The notes: generated by a model from the letters alone, not told the origin. A stretch of DNA of 64,000 nt from CAVQEK01 sp964596645 (GCA_964596645.1 CAZQVB010000019.1:26547-90546), one strand, 5' to 3'; numbered from the stretch's first letter, positions 43,450-52,621 are shown. Program-made: numbers and translations.

Positions 43450-45111
43450 CTAAGTTGCTGTTGCTTCCAGTTGCTGTTTTAGCGTCGTGAGCTCGGCGCT
43501 GAGGCTTGCCTCGCGGCTGGCGGCTTCTTTCAGTCTGGTCTCTACCTCTTCGTTTTTGCGGTGCATTTGCTCCTGTGTGGCTTGCAGTTCTTCCATATTT
43601 TGCCGCATCTCTTCCTCCTGGGCTCGCATCTCTTCTGCCTGCTGCTGCGATGTTTCGAGCAATTCGCGAGTAATGGCATTGCTCTTTACCGTTTCTATGG
43701 CGGCTGCGATAGATTCACACAGCGTTTCTACAAATTCTATCACGTGGGGCTCGAAAGGCTTAATGGCCGCCAGCTCTATGACGCCCTCAATGGCGTCGTT
43801 GGACTTGAGCGGTACGATGAGTACATTTTTGGGATGGGCACCCCCCAGGCCTGAGGTGATCTGGACAAACTCTTCGGGTGCATTGGTGATCACAATCGTG
43901 TCGCGCTCCAGGTAACACTGCCCTACCAGGCCCTGACCCGGCTCTATTTGTTTTTCAAGATGTTTCTTGCGGTTGTAGGCGAAAGATGCCATCAGCTCCA
44001 GGTGTTTGCTGCCCTGGGCGTTGGTATTGACAATGAACAGACCGCCCTGCTCTACTTTCACGTATTTCACCAAACTGGATATGATCTGCTCCGACATTCC
44101 TTTGAAGTCATTCTGATGTTTTCGGATGATGTCGGAGAATGACGAGATGCCTTCTGTAGACCACAGTCGCCTGTCGTTTTCCTCTTTCACGCGTTTCATC
44201 TGGTTGCGCATATTGATGAGCTCAGCCGCTATGTTGCTGCCGTTCAACTTGCGGTTGGCCTCATTCATGCCATCCCAATCCATATCGTACCGGCCCTTGG
44301 CCAACTCACTTATGTATTTGGAGGCCTGCGACAGGCTGCCGATCATATCATCGATGATGGCGTGCTCATTTTCCACCGCGTTGCGCTGGCCACTATCGAA
44401 CACGTATTTATTCTTGCTGTCTTGGAGCTTACCAAACAGTGCTTTGCGGGAGGCATGGTTACGCCTGATCCTGCGAAACACAGCAATGAGCACGGGCACA
44501 CTGAATACGAGCAGGATGATCTGATTGATCAGCACGTTGAGTGTCGCCTTGTCGAACCGAATATCATTTTCAGCCCGCCGTGCAGCGATTATATCCCTCA
44601 CTTCATTCACGAAAGGGTTGTACCGCTGGAATGCTTCTGCGCCGCGATCTTCTGCAAATATGGCAATGGCTTCGTTGAGGCGGTCGCTGTTGCTCAGGGC
44701 ATAGATCAGCGCCAGGTCGTCCATGTAGTCGCGCACGGCCTCAAAGGCCATTTCTATGCCCGATGTTTCGATCTTTGATTGTTCGAGATGGGTGCTTAGT
44801 TCCAGCAGGTTTTTATTGTAAAAAGAAGCGGCGGAGAGGTATGGTCGAATATATTGTGGCTCCTGTTTGATCAGATAAGCTCTGATGCCGATCTCTGCCA
44901 GTTTTATATTTTGATCAATGCGCTCCACCCGTGCGATGAGGGCGATCAGATCTTCCTGCTCTGCCATGATGCGCACCATACTCCTTCTGTCGATGATGAT
45001 AAAGGCGGAGTTGATCAGTACGATGAGCAACACGATGATCAGGGATATTTGTATGCTGTAGCGCTTCAGCAGCACTTTCAATTTCAAATTGATTTCTCGC
45101 AGGTGCAACAT
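43450..45111 (-). CDS. Membrane CHASE3-like/GAF sensor without an output domain
   Basis: 553 residues. TM1 (about 20-40), periplasmic four-helix region (about 45-195; IDQNIKLAEIGIRAYLIKQEPQY is CHASE3-like), TM2 (about 192-212), a HAMP-like linker, GAF (about 330-475; EPGQGLVGQCYLERDTIVIT, EEFVQITSGLGGAHPKNVLI) and a long coiled coil (about 480-553; EEMRQNMEELQATQEQMHRK). The coil is of the kind that normally leads into a PAS, kinase or phosphatase domain, but the stop codon follows. It may be a truncated paralogue or a subunit that signals through coiled-coil contact. Its GAF resembles those of the phosphatase and TM-GAF protein at 23-28 kb. Confidence 0.82.
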   Translation of the reverse strand: MLHLREINLKLKVLLKRYSIQISLIIVLLIVLINSAFIIIDRRSMVRIMAEQEDLIALIARVERIDQNIKLAEIGIRAYLIKQEPQYIRPYLSAASFYNKNLLELSTHLEQSKIETSGIEMAFEAVRDYMDDLALIYALSNSDRLNEAIAIFAEDRGAEAFQRYNPFVNEVRDIIAARRAENDIRFDKATLNVLINQIILLVFSVPVLIAVFRRIRRNHASRKALFGKLQDSKNKYVFDSGQRNAVENEHAIIDDMIGSLSQASKYISELAKGRYDMDWDGMNEANRKLNGSNIAAELINMRNQMKRVKEENDRRLWSTEGISSFSDIIRKHQNDFKGMSEQIISSLVKYVKVEQGGLFIVNTNAQGSKHLELMASFAYNRKKHLEKQIEPGQGLVGQCYLERDTIVITNAPEEFVQITSGLGGAHPKNVLIVPLKSNDAIEGVIELAAIKPFEPHVIEFVETLCESIAAAIETVKSNAITRELLETSQQQAEEMRAQEEEMRQNMEELQATQEQMHRKNEEVETRLKEAASREASLSAELTTLKQQLEATAT

Positions 45112-45405
45112 GGGACGAAAAAATGTAGACAGCGAAAATAATCAATGAAGGCGCACGCAGCAGAAGGGCTTCTTCGGGCGGTCGTAACAATTGCTGTATT
45201 ATTCGACAAAACAAAGGTTGATTTCCCGCATTGGCTTATTCAGCGTGTCGCCAAGAGGTTGCGATTACGGTTGAGAGATGCTTGGCTGTAGCTCCATGGC
45301 AGGTGACGGGTCTATTTTGGCATTTTTTATTCAGAACCTACTTCTGATATTTTTTCTATATATGCGGTGCTTGCAGCACTCGCCTGGTAGTGACCTGGCT
45401 CATGC

Positions 45406-46353
45406 TCAACCCTTTTTGTCCCTGCCCGACAGTATGACGAGAAGTGCTCCGCTGAGTACGAGCAGCGCCCCGGCGATACTGTATCCGGAGAAATTTTCAT
45501 GGGCAATCCACTCTACCTGCATGGCGCCAAGTATGGCCATGGTGATGAAAGTGATCACAGGATTGAGCGTAATGATCATGCTCACTTTGTTGGCCTCTAT
45601 GTATTTGAAAGCTTCGGCCAGGCAGCCATAAGCCACCAGGGTATTGATGCCCAAAAAGACAAACAAAAGCCATGTGCGTGTATCGAAACCAGAAAACTCC
45701 TGAAAGTGAACAAAGGGCATCAGCAGCACGATGGGCACGCCAAACAACAACAGGTTGAGCTGCTGTGCATGGTATGTCTGCACGAGTTTTTTTTGAAGTA
45801 AAGCATAGGTGGCCCAGGCCAGAGCAGCCACGATGAGCCAGAGTACGCCCATGGCATAATCCTGGTTGCTCGCTTCCAGGCTGCCGAGTTGGTCGGTATA
45901 AAATAGGGCAAAGCCCATTCCGGCAAGCAAAAAGCCACTGATCTGCCGCCAGGAAAGCCGTTCCTTAAAAATGAAAACACTACCCAGCGCAAGGCTTACC
46001 GGGCCAAGCTGTATGAACACCTGGCCATTGGCCGGACTGGTGTAGTCTATGCCTGTAGCGAAGCCGATATAGTTGAGCGTGAGGGCAAGCGTAGCCAGTA
46101 TCAGCAGGGGTGGCCACATGCGGAAAATGCTGAACTTAGCACGGTCGCGCAGAGCAAAAAAGCCGGCCAAGAGCAGAAACGCGATAGCAAAACGAAACCA
46201 AACCACGGTAACAGGCGCCGCATCGGCTACGCTGAGCTTGATGAAGATGGCCAGAAAGCCCCAAAATAATGCCGTGGTGCCTGCGAAAAGAACACCATAA
46301 ATACGCTTTGCCGGATCGAAATAAACTTTGCTCACTGCTGCATGCCTTATCAC
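45406..46353 (-). CDS. EamA/DMT family transporter
   Basis: 315 residues, ten TM segments in two EamA repeats (about 20-150 and 170-305). Markers are FAGTTALFWGFLAIFIKLSVAD, VVWFRFAIAFLLLAGF at the end of the first repeat, and WATYALLQKKLVQ in the second. Members export amino acids, nucleobases or other metabolites; the substrate cannot be read from sequence. Single gene. Confidence 0.88.
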   Translation of the reverse strand: MIRHAAVSKVYFDPAKRIYGVLFAGTTALFWGFLAIFIKLSVADAAPVTVVWFRFAIAFLLLAGFFALRDRAKFSIFRMWPPLLILATLALTLNYIGFATGIDYTSPANGQVFIQLGPVSLALGSVFIFKERLSWRQISGFLLAGMGFALFYTDQLGSLEASNQDYAMGVLWLIVAALAWATYALLQKKLVQTYHAQQLNLLLFGVPIVLLMPFVHFQEFSGFDTRTWLLFVFLGINTLVAYGCLAEAFKYIEANKVSMIITLNPVITFITMAILGAMQVEWIAHENFSGYSIAGALLVLSGALLVILSGRDKKG

Positions 46354-46515
46354 AAAGCGGCAAAGATAGCAGCCTCAAGCAAGTTTCTCATTGCCTCAGC
46401 AGATTGCCACAAAATGAGCTGGACCACATGCCACCGGCACTTGCTCCATATCGTTGTGCGCCTTTTGGCACCGGCTTTGTGTATTTTGTAAAAATTTTTG
46501 TTCTAACTAATTCTT

Positions 46516-47097
46516 ATGACGATGAAAAAACTGGCTGTGAGTATTTTTTTAATGGCTTGTGTACTGTTCGCCTGCGAAGGCCCCATGGGTCCGCAAGGCA
46601 TACCCGGGCCCGTAGGCGATCCCGGACCACAGGGTGAGCCGGGCGAAGAGGGGTTCACTTTCGAGTTTGTGGTCGACTTCGAAGCGTCGGAAGATTTTGA
46701 GGTTTTCATCGCATTGCCTGATTTTGAAATGCTGCCTTCAGACGCTGCCCTCGTATATCTGCTGTGGGGTACAGAAGAGGTAGATGGCCAGACGCTGGAT
46801 ATCTGGCGCGCCCTGCCGCAGACACTATTTTTGGAAGAAGGCCTGCTGCAATACAACTACGATTTCACTACCCGCGATGTGCGGCTGTTTCTGGAATCTA
46901 CCTTTCCGCTTGAAGAGCTGGGACCGGATTTTACGGAAGACTGGGTGGTACGTGTGGTGGTAGTACCTGCGCTATTTGAAGAAAATGGCCGAATAGCCGG
47001 TGTAGACCTGACCGATTACCATGCAGTGGCGGAGCATTTTGGCCTGCCAAACGCCCCGGCAGATGCGCGCTATTCATCCATACAGCGCCCGGAGTAA
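46516..47097 (+). CDS. Lipoprotein with a collagen-like triplet stretch
   Basis: 193 residues (Met3 is an alternative start). Lipobox CVLFACEG with Cys20, followed at once by eight Gly-X-Y triplets at residues 22-45 (GPM GPQ GIP GPV GDP GPQ GEP GEE). The remaining 145 residues are acidic and strand-rich (FEFVVDFEASEDFEVFIALP, DWVVRVVVVPALFEENGR). Bacteroidota genomes often encode such lipoproteins with short collagen-like stalks; function unknown. The triplets could trimerise and hold the C-terminal domain away from the membrane. Followed by a very strong terminator. Confidence 0.85.
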   Translation: MTMKKLAVSIFLMACVLFACEGPMGPQGIPGPVGDPGPQGEPGEEGFTFEFVVDFEASEDFEVFIALPDFEMLPSDAALVYLLWGTEEVDGQTLDIWRALPQTLFLEEGLLQYNYDFTTRDVRLFLESTFPLEELGPDFTEDWVVRVVVVPALFEENGRIAGVDLTDYHAVAEHFGLPNAPADARYSSIQRPE

Positions 47098-47111
47098 ATT
47101 GGCTTCCTGCA

Positions 47112-47156
47112 CAAAAAAAGGTTTCGCATCTGAAAATGATGCGAAACCTTTTTTTG
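47112..47156. terminator. 19-bp perfect terminator hairpin
   Basis: CAAAAAAAGGTTTCGCATC (47112-47130) and GATGCGAAACCTTTTTTTG (47138-47156) around a 7-base loop, ending in seven T. It lies 15 bases after the collagen-like lipoprotein gene and is symmetric enough to also stop minus-strand transcripts from speA. Confidence 0.92.
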
Positions 47157-47212
47157 TGGCAATTATGGAAGCCAATCACCACTCTACAATTCTTTGAGCT
47201 ACCCCCCAACCC

Positions 47213-47258
47213 ACCAGTCTACCAGTCTACCAGTCTACCAGTCTACCAGTTTACCAGC
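47213..47258. repeat. 8-bp tandem repeat (ACCAGTCT), five and a half units
   Basis: Four perfect ACCAGTCT units, one ACCAGTTT and a partial ACCAGC, immediately beyond the speA stop codon. The same unit occurs at 36866 and, as variants or in reverse, at 35870, 36191, 60218 and 63716. Confidence 0.9.
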
Positions 47259-47269
47259 ATATCGTGAGG

Positions 47270-49162
47270 CTATTCCAAATACGTATAACCATACAGTCCG
47301 GAGCGGTAGTTGGACAAAAATTCTTTGCCTTCCTCTGCCGATATTATTCCTGATTTCACCGAAGAGGTTACCCACGTTTCCACCGTGCGCACCATTTTTT
47401 TGGCGTTGTACTGTACGTAGTCTAGTACTTCGGCTACTGTTTCCCCGTCTATTACCTGGTCTATGCTGTACCCATCCCCATTTACCGACACATGCACGGC
47501 ATTGGTATCGCCGAACAGATTGTGCAGGTCGCCGAGAATTTCCTGATACGCCCCCACCAGAAAAACACCGAGGTAGTAAGGCTCCTTTTGCTTCAGCGAG
47601 TGAACAGGCAGGTAATAAGAAAAATTGCGCGTAGAGATAAAGTTGTCAATCTTTCCATCGGAGTCGCAGGTGATGTCCTGTATGGTGGCCGATCTTTCCG
47701 GCTTCTCGTCCAGCCGCTGTATGGGTATGATGGGGAATATCTGATCGATGGCCCAGGAGTCGGGCAGGGATTGAAACAGGGAGAAATTACAGAAATATTT
47801 GTCGGAGAGGAGTTTGGGCAGTTGGCGCAGCTCCTCAGGTATATGCTTTAGTTCGCCGGTCATCTGGTGTATCTCTTTGGCGATAGACCAGAAGAGCCTT
47901 TCTATCTGGGCCCGCGTCTTCAGGTCGAGCATGCCAAGGCTGAACCGGTCGAGCGACTCCTCTCGTATCTGCTGGGCATCGTGCCAGGTCTCGAGCATAC
48001 GTGGTTGGTTCAACGCATCCCAGAGCGAGTACATCTCGCGCACCAGCTCGTGATCGTCAGGACTGAGCTCCTCATCGTCGTGCCAGGTGGAGAGCGTGGT
48101 CGTTTCCAATACTTCAAAAATCAGTACAGAATGGTGTGCCGTAAGCGACCTGCCCGACTCGGTGATGATGTTGGGATGCGGCAGATTGTTCTTGTCGCTG
48201 GCATCCACCATGGTCGATATGGCATCATTCACATACTCTTGAATGCTGTAGTTTACGCTGCTTTCACTATTGGCCGAGCGGGTGCCGTCGTAGTCTACCC
48301 CCAGGCCGCCGCCTATATCTACAAAGTCTACCTTAAAGCCTTTCAGACAAAGCTGCACGTAGAATTGTGATGCCTCCCGCAGGGCAATTTTGATGCGCCT
48401 GATCTTGGTGACCTGGCTGCCTATGTGGAAGTGCACCAGCCGCAGGCAGTCCATCATTTTATTTTTTTCAAGAAATTCCAGCCCCTCCAGCAGCTCACTG
48501 CTGCTGAGGCCAAACTTACTCACATCGCCGCCGGACTCTTCCCACTTGCCGCTGCCGGAGCTGGCCAGCTTGATGCGGATGCCGATGTTTGGCCGTATTT
48601 TCAGGCGTTTCGCTATGCGCGTGATCAGTCGGAGTTCGTTCAGCTTCTCCACCACCAGGTATATGCGCCGACCCATTTTTTGAGCCAGCAGGGCCAGCTC
48701 TATGTAGTCTTCATCTTTGTAGCCATTGCAGATGATCAGTGATTCGTTGTTGGTGTTGGTCGCGATTACCGCATGCAGTTCGGGTTTGGAGCCTGCTTCC
48801 AGGCCGATATTGAATTTTTTTCCATGGTTCACCAGCTCTTCTACCACAGGCCGCATCTGGTTCACCTTGATGGGGTAAATGATGAAATTCTGCGCCTTGT
48901 AATTATATTCTTCCGCGGCTATCTTAAAACAACTGGCCATCTTTTCTATGCGGCTATCGAGTATATCGGTAAACCTCAGCAGCACAGGTGCAGACACATC
49001 GCGCAGCTGCAACTCATCCAACAGCTCTTTGAGGTCTACCTCTGAACCGTTTTTCTTGGGCGTTACCACCACATGGCCTTTCTCGTTGATGGAGAAGTAG
49101 TTGATGCCCCAACCGTTTATATTATACAGCTCGGCAGAATCTTCAATGCGCCATTTTCTCAT
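47270..49162 (-). CDS. speA: Biosynthetic arginine decarboxylase
   Basis: 630 residues; converts arginine to agmatine, first step of polyamine synthesis. PLP lysine Lys99 in IIYPIKVNQ, LGLEAGSKPEL-type segment (NIGLEAGSKPELHAVIA), VHFHIGSQ, DIGGGLGVDYDGT and the C-terminal GDGYSIDQVI. Length and the GW(G)INYFSIN start are typical of SpeA. No agmatine deiminase or speB is adjacent. Its 3' end abuts the 8-bp tandem repeat. Confidence 0.95.
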   Translation of the reverse strand: MRKWRIEDSAELYNINGWGINYFSINEKGHVVVTPKKNGSEVDLKELLDELQLRDVSAPVLLRFTDILDSRIEKMASCFKIAAEEYNYKAQNFIIYPIKVNQMRPVVEELVNHGKKFNIGLEAGSKPELHAVIATNTNNESLIICNGYKDEDYIELALLAQKMGRRIYLVVEKLNELRLITRIAKRLKIRPNIGIRIKLASSGSGKWEESGGDVSKFGLSSSELLEGLEFLEKNKMMDCLRLVHFHIGSQVTKIRRIKIALREASQFYVQLCLKGFKVDFVDIGGGLGVDYDGTRSANSESSVNYSIQEYVNDAISTMVDASDKNNLPHPNIITESGRSLTAHHSVLIFEVLETTTLSTWHDDEELSPDDHELVREMYSLWDALNQPRMLETWHDAQQIREESLDRFSLGMLDLKTRAQIERLFWSIAKEIHQMTGELKHIPEELRQLPKLLSDKYFCNFSLFQSLPDSWAIDQIFPIIPIQRLDEKPERSATIQDITCDSDGKIDNFISTRNFSYYLPVHSLKQKEPYYLGVFLVGAYQEILGDLHNLFGDTNAVHVSVNGDGYSIDQVIDGETVAEVLDYVQYNAKKMVRTVETWVTSSVKSGIISAEEGKEFLSNYRSGLYGYTYLE

Positions 49163-49305
49163 GGAAATACAGAATAGTTTTTAAAAAGAATACAACAGTA
49201 CGCGTGTGTCTTGCCGGCATTGATGCCGAAAAAACTGACAAATCTAGTATTTAAATGCTACCGGAGCTGCGATGTTTTTAGAAAATGCAAAATCAGCACT
49301 ACCCG

Positions 49306-50691
49306 TTACCTGTATCCGATCCACACAGCTACTATAAGCGCCAACGATCCGAAAATCCACAACTTGACCATGAGCGGAATGATGAACCGAAACCATCGGT
49401 CGAAAGGCACACCGGCTATACCCAGTATGCCCATGAGCACGGCATTGGTAGGCACGATCATGTTGGTGAATCCATCGCCAAACTGATAGGCCAATACGGC
49501 GATTTGCCTGCTCACTCCGGTAAGGTCGGCAATGGGTGCCATCAGCGGCATGGTCACAAAAGCCTGCCCGCTACCGGAAGGTATAAAGAAATTCAGCAAA
49601 GACTGTATACCAAACATACCGACGGCCGCCAAAGCCGGCCCCAGCTCCTGTAGGGGCTGCGACAGGCCATATACTATGGTATGCAGCACGTGGCCATCTT
49701 CCAGTATCAGTGCAATAGAGCGTGCAAAGCCTATGAGCAGGGCCGTCATGGCAAGCTCAGAAGCGCCTTCGCCAAAGGCTGTGGCGGCTTCGTTGGCGTT
49801 CATCTTGCCCACCACGGCTGCCAGCACGGCTAAGGCAAAAAACACTGCCCCCAGCTCCGTAAGATACCAGTGCCAACCCGACGCTTCGGATATACCATAC
49901 ACCAGCAGCAAAACGGCCAATACGGTGGCGCCAAGTATTACCCAATGTGTGTTGTTCAGCGCGGGGTAGGCTACTGGCGCGGCAGGCTTGACCGCATTTG
50001 CGCTATACAGGCTGCTCTCCGGGCGGCGACGCACCCGCATGGCGTAGCGGTGCACATGGTGCCAGCCGATCAGAAAAAACGGAACAAAGAGCACCAGGCG
50101 AAACCAGATACCAGAGGTCGGGCGCAAGTCGGCAATATCCTGAGCGATCATCACGGTGAATGGATTGATGACCGAGATGCCATAGCCGATGCCGCTGCCC
50201 ACCACGATGATGCCAACCGCCGTGATCACGTCGAAGCCCAGTGCAGTACACAAAGCGATGAGTACGGCTGTAAAGGGTAAATATTCTTCGCCCATACCCA
50301 AGGTGGCCGAGCCGACCGAAAAAATGAACAGGCTAATGGCCAAAAGCCAGTGCGGCCTGTCGCCAAATTTCTCCAACATTTTGCCCAGCAGGGCATCGAT
50401 GGCCCCCGTACGTCTGATCACCGCCAGCGCTCCCCCGATGATGAACACGAAAAAGATGATGTCCTGACTGTCGGCAAATGCCCGGGGCAGGGCAGTGAAA
50501 ATATGCCATGGTTTCAGCAGTGGCGCCTCGGGTAGCTGATGGTAGCTGCCCGGCACCACCACGGAGCGGCCGCTTTCATTGGTCACCGTTTGGTATGTGC
50601 CCTGAGGCAGCAGGTAGGTGGCGAGCATAGCGGCCAGCATGATCAGAAATAGCAATACTAGTGTGTGTGGTATTCGTAGTTTCTTTAGCAT
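49306..50691 (-). CDS. YfcC/DcuC-type anion carrier
   Basis: 461 residues from MLKKLRIPHTLVLLFLIMLA (Met at 50691). The frame continues to 50970, but those codons do not resemble a protein. About 11-12 TM segments. Family marks are HTLVLLFLIMLAAMLATYLLPQG, FVFIIGGALAVIRRTGAIDALLG, GMGEEYLPFTAVLIALC and IPSGSGQAFVTMPLMAPIADL. YfcC proteins are classed with C4-dicarboxylate or basic amino acid carriers. Its place behind radA and next to speA could suggest arginine or a related solute, but this is only a guess. Confidence 0.85.
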   Translation of the reverse strand: MLKKLRIPHTLVLLFLIMLAAMLATYLLPQGTYQTVTNESGRSVVVPGSYHQLPEAPLLKPWHIFTALPRAFADSQDIIFFVFIIGGALAVIRRTGAIDALLGKMLEKFGDRPHWLLAISLFIFSVGSATLGMGEEYLPFTAVLIALCTALGFDVITAVGIIVVGSGIGYGISVINPFTVMIAQDIADLRPTSGIWFRLVLFVPFFLIGWHHVHRYAMRVRRRPESSLYSANAVKPAAPVAYPALNNTHWVILGATVLAVLLLVYGISEASGWHWYLTELGAVFFALAVLAAVVGKMNANEAATAFGEGASELAMTALLIGFARSIALILEDGHVLHTIVYGLSQPLQELGPALAAVGMFGIQSLLNFFIPSGSGQAFVTMPLMAPIADLTGVSRQIAVLAYQFGDGFTNMIVPTNAVLMGILGIAGVPFDRWFRFIIPLMVKLWIFGSLALIVAVWIGYR

Positions 50692-50788
50692 GTGCCGGAT
50701 GTGGAGGTGAAAAATGTAACTGAAACGGGAAAAACAGGAAGGCTTGCTGCGATTCGATACAATGCCGGAGCAGATAAATAAAACTCTT

Positions 50789-52162
50789 TCAATGTTGCAG
50801 CACGTGTGCCAGCACATCGCTGAGTTTGGAAAAGGAGTGGATCTGTATTCCAAATTTTCTTTGCCCAAGGCTGCGCTGGTGAAAACTGGAAATATATATG
50901 GTGTCGAACCCCAGTTTTTCGGCCTCTGCAATGCGGTTTTCGATGCGATTGACCGCCCGCACTTCACCACCCAGCCCTACCTCTGCAGCAAAGCAAATCT
51001 TTTCTGAAATGGCAATGTCTTCGTACGATGACACCACGGAAGCACATACCGCCAGGTCGATGGCCGGATCGTCTACCTTCAGCCCGCCGGCAATATTGAG
51101 AAATACATCCTGCAGGCCCAACCTGTAGCCACCCCGTTTTTCCAGCACGGCCAGCAGCATATTCAGTCGTTTGGCGTCGAAGCCTGTGCTGCTGCGCTGG
51201 GGTGTGCCATATGTTGCTGTACTTACCAGCGATTGTATTTCCAGCAGAAGCGGCCTGTTGCCTTCCAGTGTGGCACCTACCGTGATGCCGCTCAACTCAC
51301 CTTCTCGCTGAGAGATCAAAATTTCAGAAGGGTTTGATACCTGCCTGAGCCCGCTGGCCTGCATTTCATAAATGCCCAGCTCGGCCGTAGAGCCAAATCG
51401 ATTTTTGGTAGTACGCAGTATGCGATAGGCGAGGTGTCGATCGCCTTCAAACTGTATCACCGTGTCTACCATATGCTCCAGCACCTTGGGGCCGGCCAAA
51501 GAGCCCTCCTTGGTGATGTGGCCTATGAGAAAGACGGGTGTGTCGGTTTCTTTGGCAAACTTCATCAGTTCGCCGGCGCAGTACCTTACCTGTGATATAC
51601 TGCCCGGTGTAGACTCTATGGCATCGGAGTACAATGTCTGGATGGAGTCGACAATGAGCACCTCTGGTTGCAAGGCTTTTATCTGGTCAAAGATGCGCTC
51701 GAGGGTGGTTTCTGTGAGCAGAAATAACTGGCCCGCCGGCATGGCCATGCGGTCGGCCCGCATCTTTATTTGCTTTTCACTTTCTTCGCCCGACACATAC
51801 AATATTTTTTTATCGGCCAGGCTCAGCGAAAGCTGAAGCAGCAAGGTAGATTTTCCTATACCTGGCTCGCCGCCGATCAGCACCAGCGATCCTGGCACTA
51901 TGCCACCACCCAGCACGCGGTCAAACTCCTGGTCGCTGGTGGGCAAACGCTGTTCGGCCTTACTCTCTATTTCGCCCAGCAGTACAGGTTTGCTTTTGCC
52001 CGTCCTCTCATCGCCCCTGCTCTTCCAGGCCTTCTTCTCCTCCTGGGCTACCACTTCCTCCACGTAGGTGTTCCATTCGCCGCAAGCAGGGCACTTGCCC
52101 AGCCATTTGGCAGATTGAGCCCCGCAGCTCTGACAGTAAAAAGCTGTTTTTTGCTTTGCCAT
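50789..52162 (-). CDS. radA: DNA repair protein RadA/Sms
   Basis: 457 residues. N-terminal zinc finger Cys10-x2-Cys13 and Cys24-x2-Cys27, RecA-like ATPase with Walker A GGEPGIGKST (97-106), the RadA motif KNRFGS, and a Lon-protease-like C-terminal domain without protease residues (VGLGGEVRAVNRIENRIAEA). It aids branch migration of recombination intermediates. Normal length; single gene with a short spacer before yfcC. Confidence 0.95.
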   Translation of the reverse strand: MAKQKTAFYCQSCGAQSAKWLGKCPACGEWNTYVEEVVAQEEKKAWKSRGDERTGKSKPVLLGEIESKAEQRLPTSDQEFDRVLGGGIVPGSLVLIGGEPGIGKSTLLLQLSLSLADKKILYVSGEESEKQIKMRADRMAMPAGQLFLLTETTLERIFDQIKALQPEVLIVDSIQTLYSDAIESTPGSISQVRYCAGELMKFAKETDTPVFLIGHITKEGSLAGPKVLEHMVDTVIQFEGDRHLAYRILRTTKNRFGSTAELGIYEMQASGLRQVSNPSEILISQREGELSGITVGATLEGNRPLLLEIQSLVSTATYGTPQRSSTGFDAKRLNMLLAVLEKRGGYRLGLQDVFLNIAGGLKVDDPAIDLAVCASVVSSYEDIAISEKICFAAEVGLGGEVRAVNRIENRIAEAEKLGFDTIYISSFHQRSLGQRKFGIQIHSFSKLSDVLAHVLQH

Positions 52163-52478
52163 GCATCATATATTTCTGTTCGGCAGGTTGCCCTCCATAT
52201 TATTCAGGCAGTATCATGCCCTATTATCTTTTAAATAAAAGATGGCAGCAAGTTAGACAATCCACGCGGCAGCGACAATGGCTGAAACTGAGCAGCCATA
52301 TCCGCAGGATGATGACAAAAAGTGCCTTGCCGCAGTATATCGTTGTGTTATGCATAACCCGAATAAAATCCTGCGGCAATGGCCTGGCTTTGAATTTTAG
52401 TAGTTGTAAAAGGCAATATGAAACAGTACAGGTGACTTTTGTTGTATTATCAGTAATTTTCGAAAAAAGACAATAACC
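52163..52478. other. 316-bp spacer with nested inverted repeats
   Basis: Divergent region between radA and a small lipoprotein gene. It contains TTGCCGCAG (52327-52335) and CTGCGGCAA (52371-52379) as outer arms, with the 12-bp palindrome GTTATGCATAAC (52347-52358) at the same centre. The arms could form a cruciform or operator. A promoter for the small gene should lie 52380-52470 but is not clear. Confidence 0.55.
52347..52358. promoter_or_regulatory. 12-bp perfect palindrome GTTATGCATAAC
   Basis: Complete dyad symmetry over 12 bases, nested inside 9-bp inverted arms, 120 bases upstream of the small lipoprotein gene. Possible operator of a dimeric regulator; no regulator identified. Confidence 0.35.
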
Positions 52479-52610
52479 ATGCGTCAAACATTAAAAATAG
52501 TTGTAAGCCTGATCGCCTTCATCACTTTGCTGACTGCCTGTGCCAGGCCACCGGCACAACCCTGGCAGCCGGAGCAGCACAAGAAACAGCGCATAAACCG
52601 CGGATATTGA
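52479..52610 (+). CDS. Small 43-residue lipoprotein
   Basis: ATG 52479 to TGA 52608-52610. The sequence starts MRQTLKIVVSLIAFITLLTAC: two positive charges, a hydrophobic core and the lipobox LLTAC, giving Cys21 as lipid-modified residue. The mature peptide is only 23 residues, Pro/Gln-rich, ending in KKQRINRGY. Basic, Gly/Tyr-ending mini-lipoproteins of this kind recur in Bacteroidota, but none has a known role that I can name. Its stop sits 11 bases before ATG 52622 of the flavoprotein gene, so the two are likely co-transcribed. Too short for usual ORF length cut-offs. Confidence 0.7.
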   Translation: MRQTLKIVVSLIAFITLLTACARPPAQPWQPEQHKKQRINRGY

Positions 52611-52621
52611 AACCACCGGAC

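Noticed and set aside
47213..47258. CRISPR-like array
   Set aside because: The unit is 8 bp with no spacers, and there are no cas genes; it is a simple tandem repeat.
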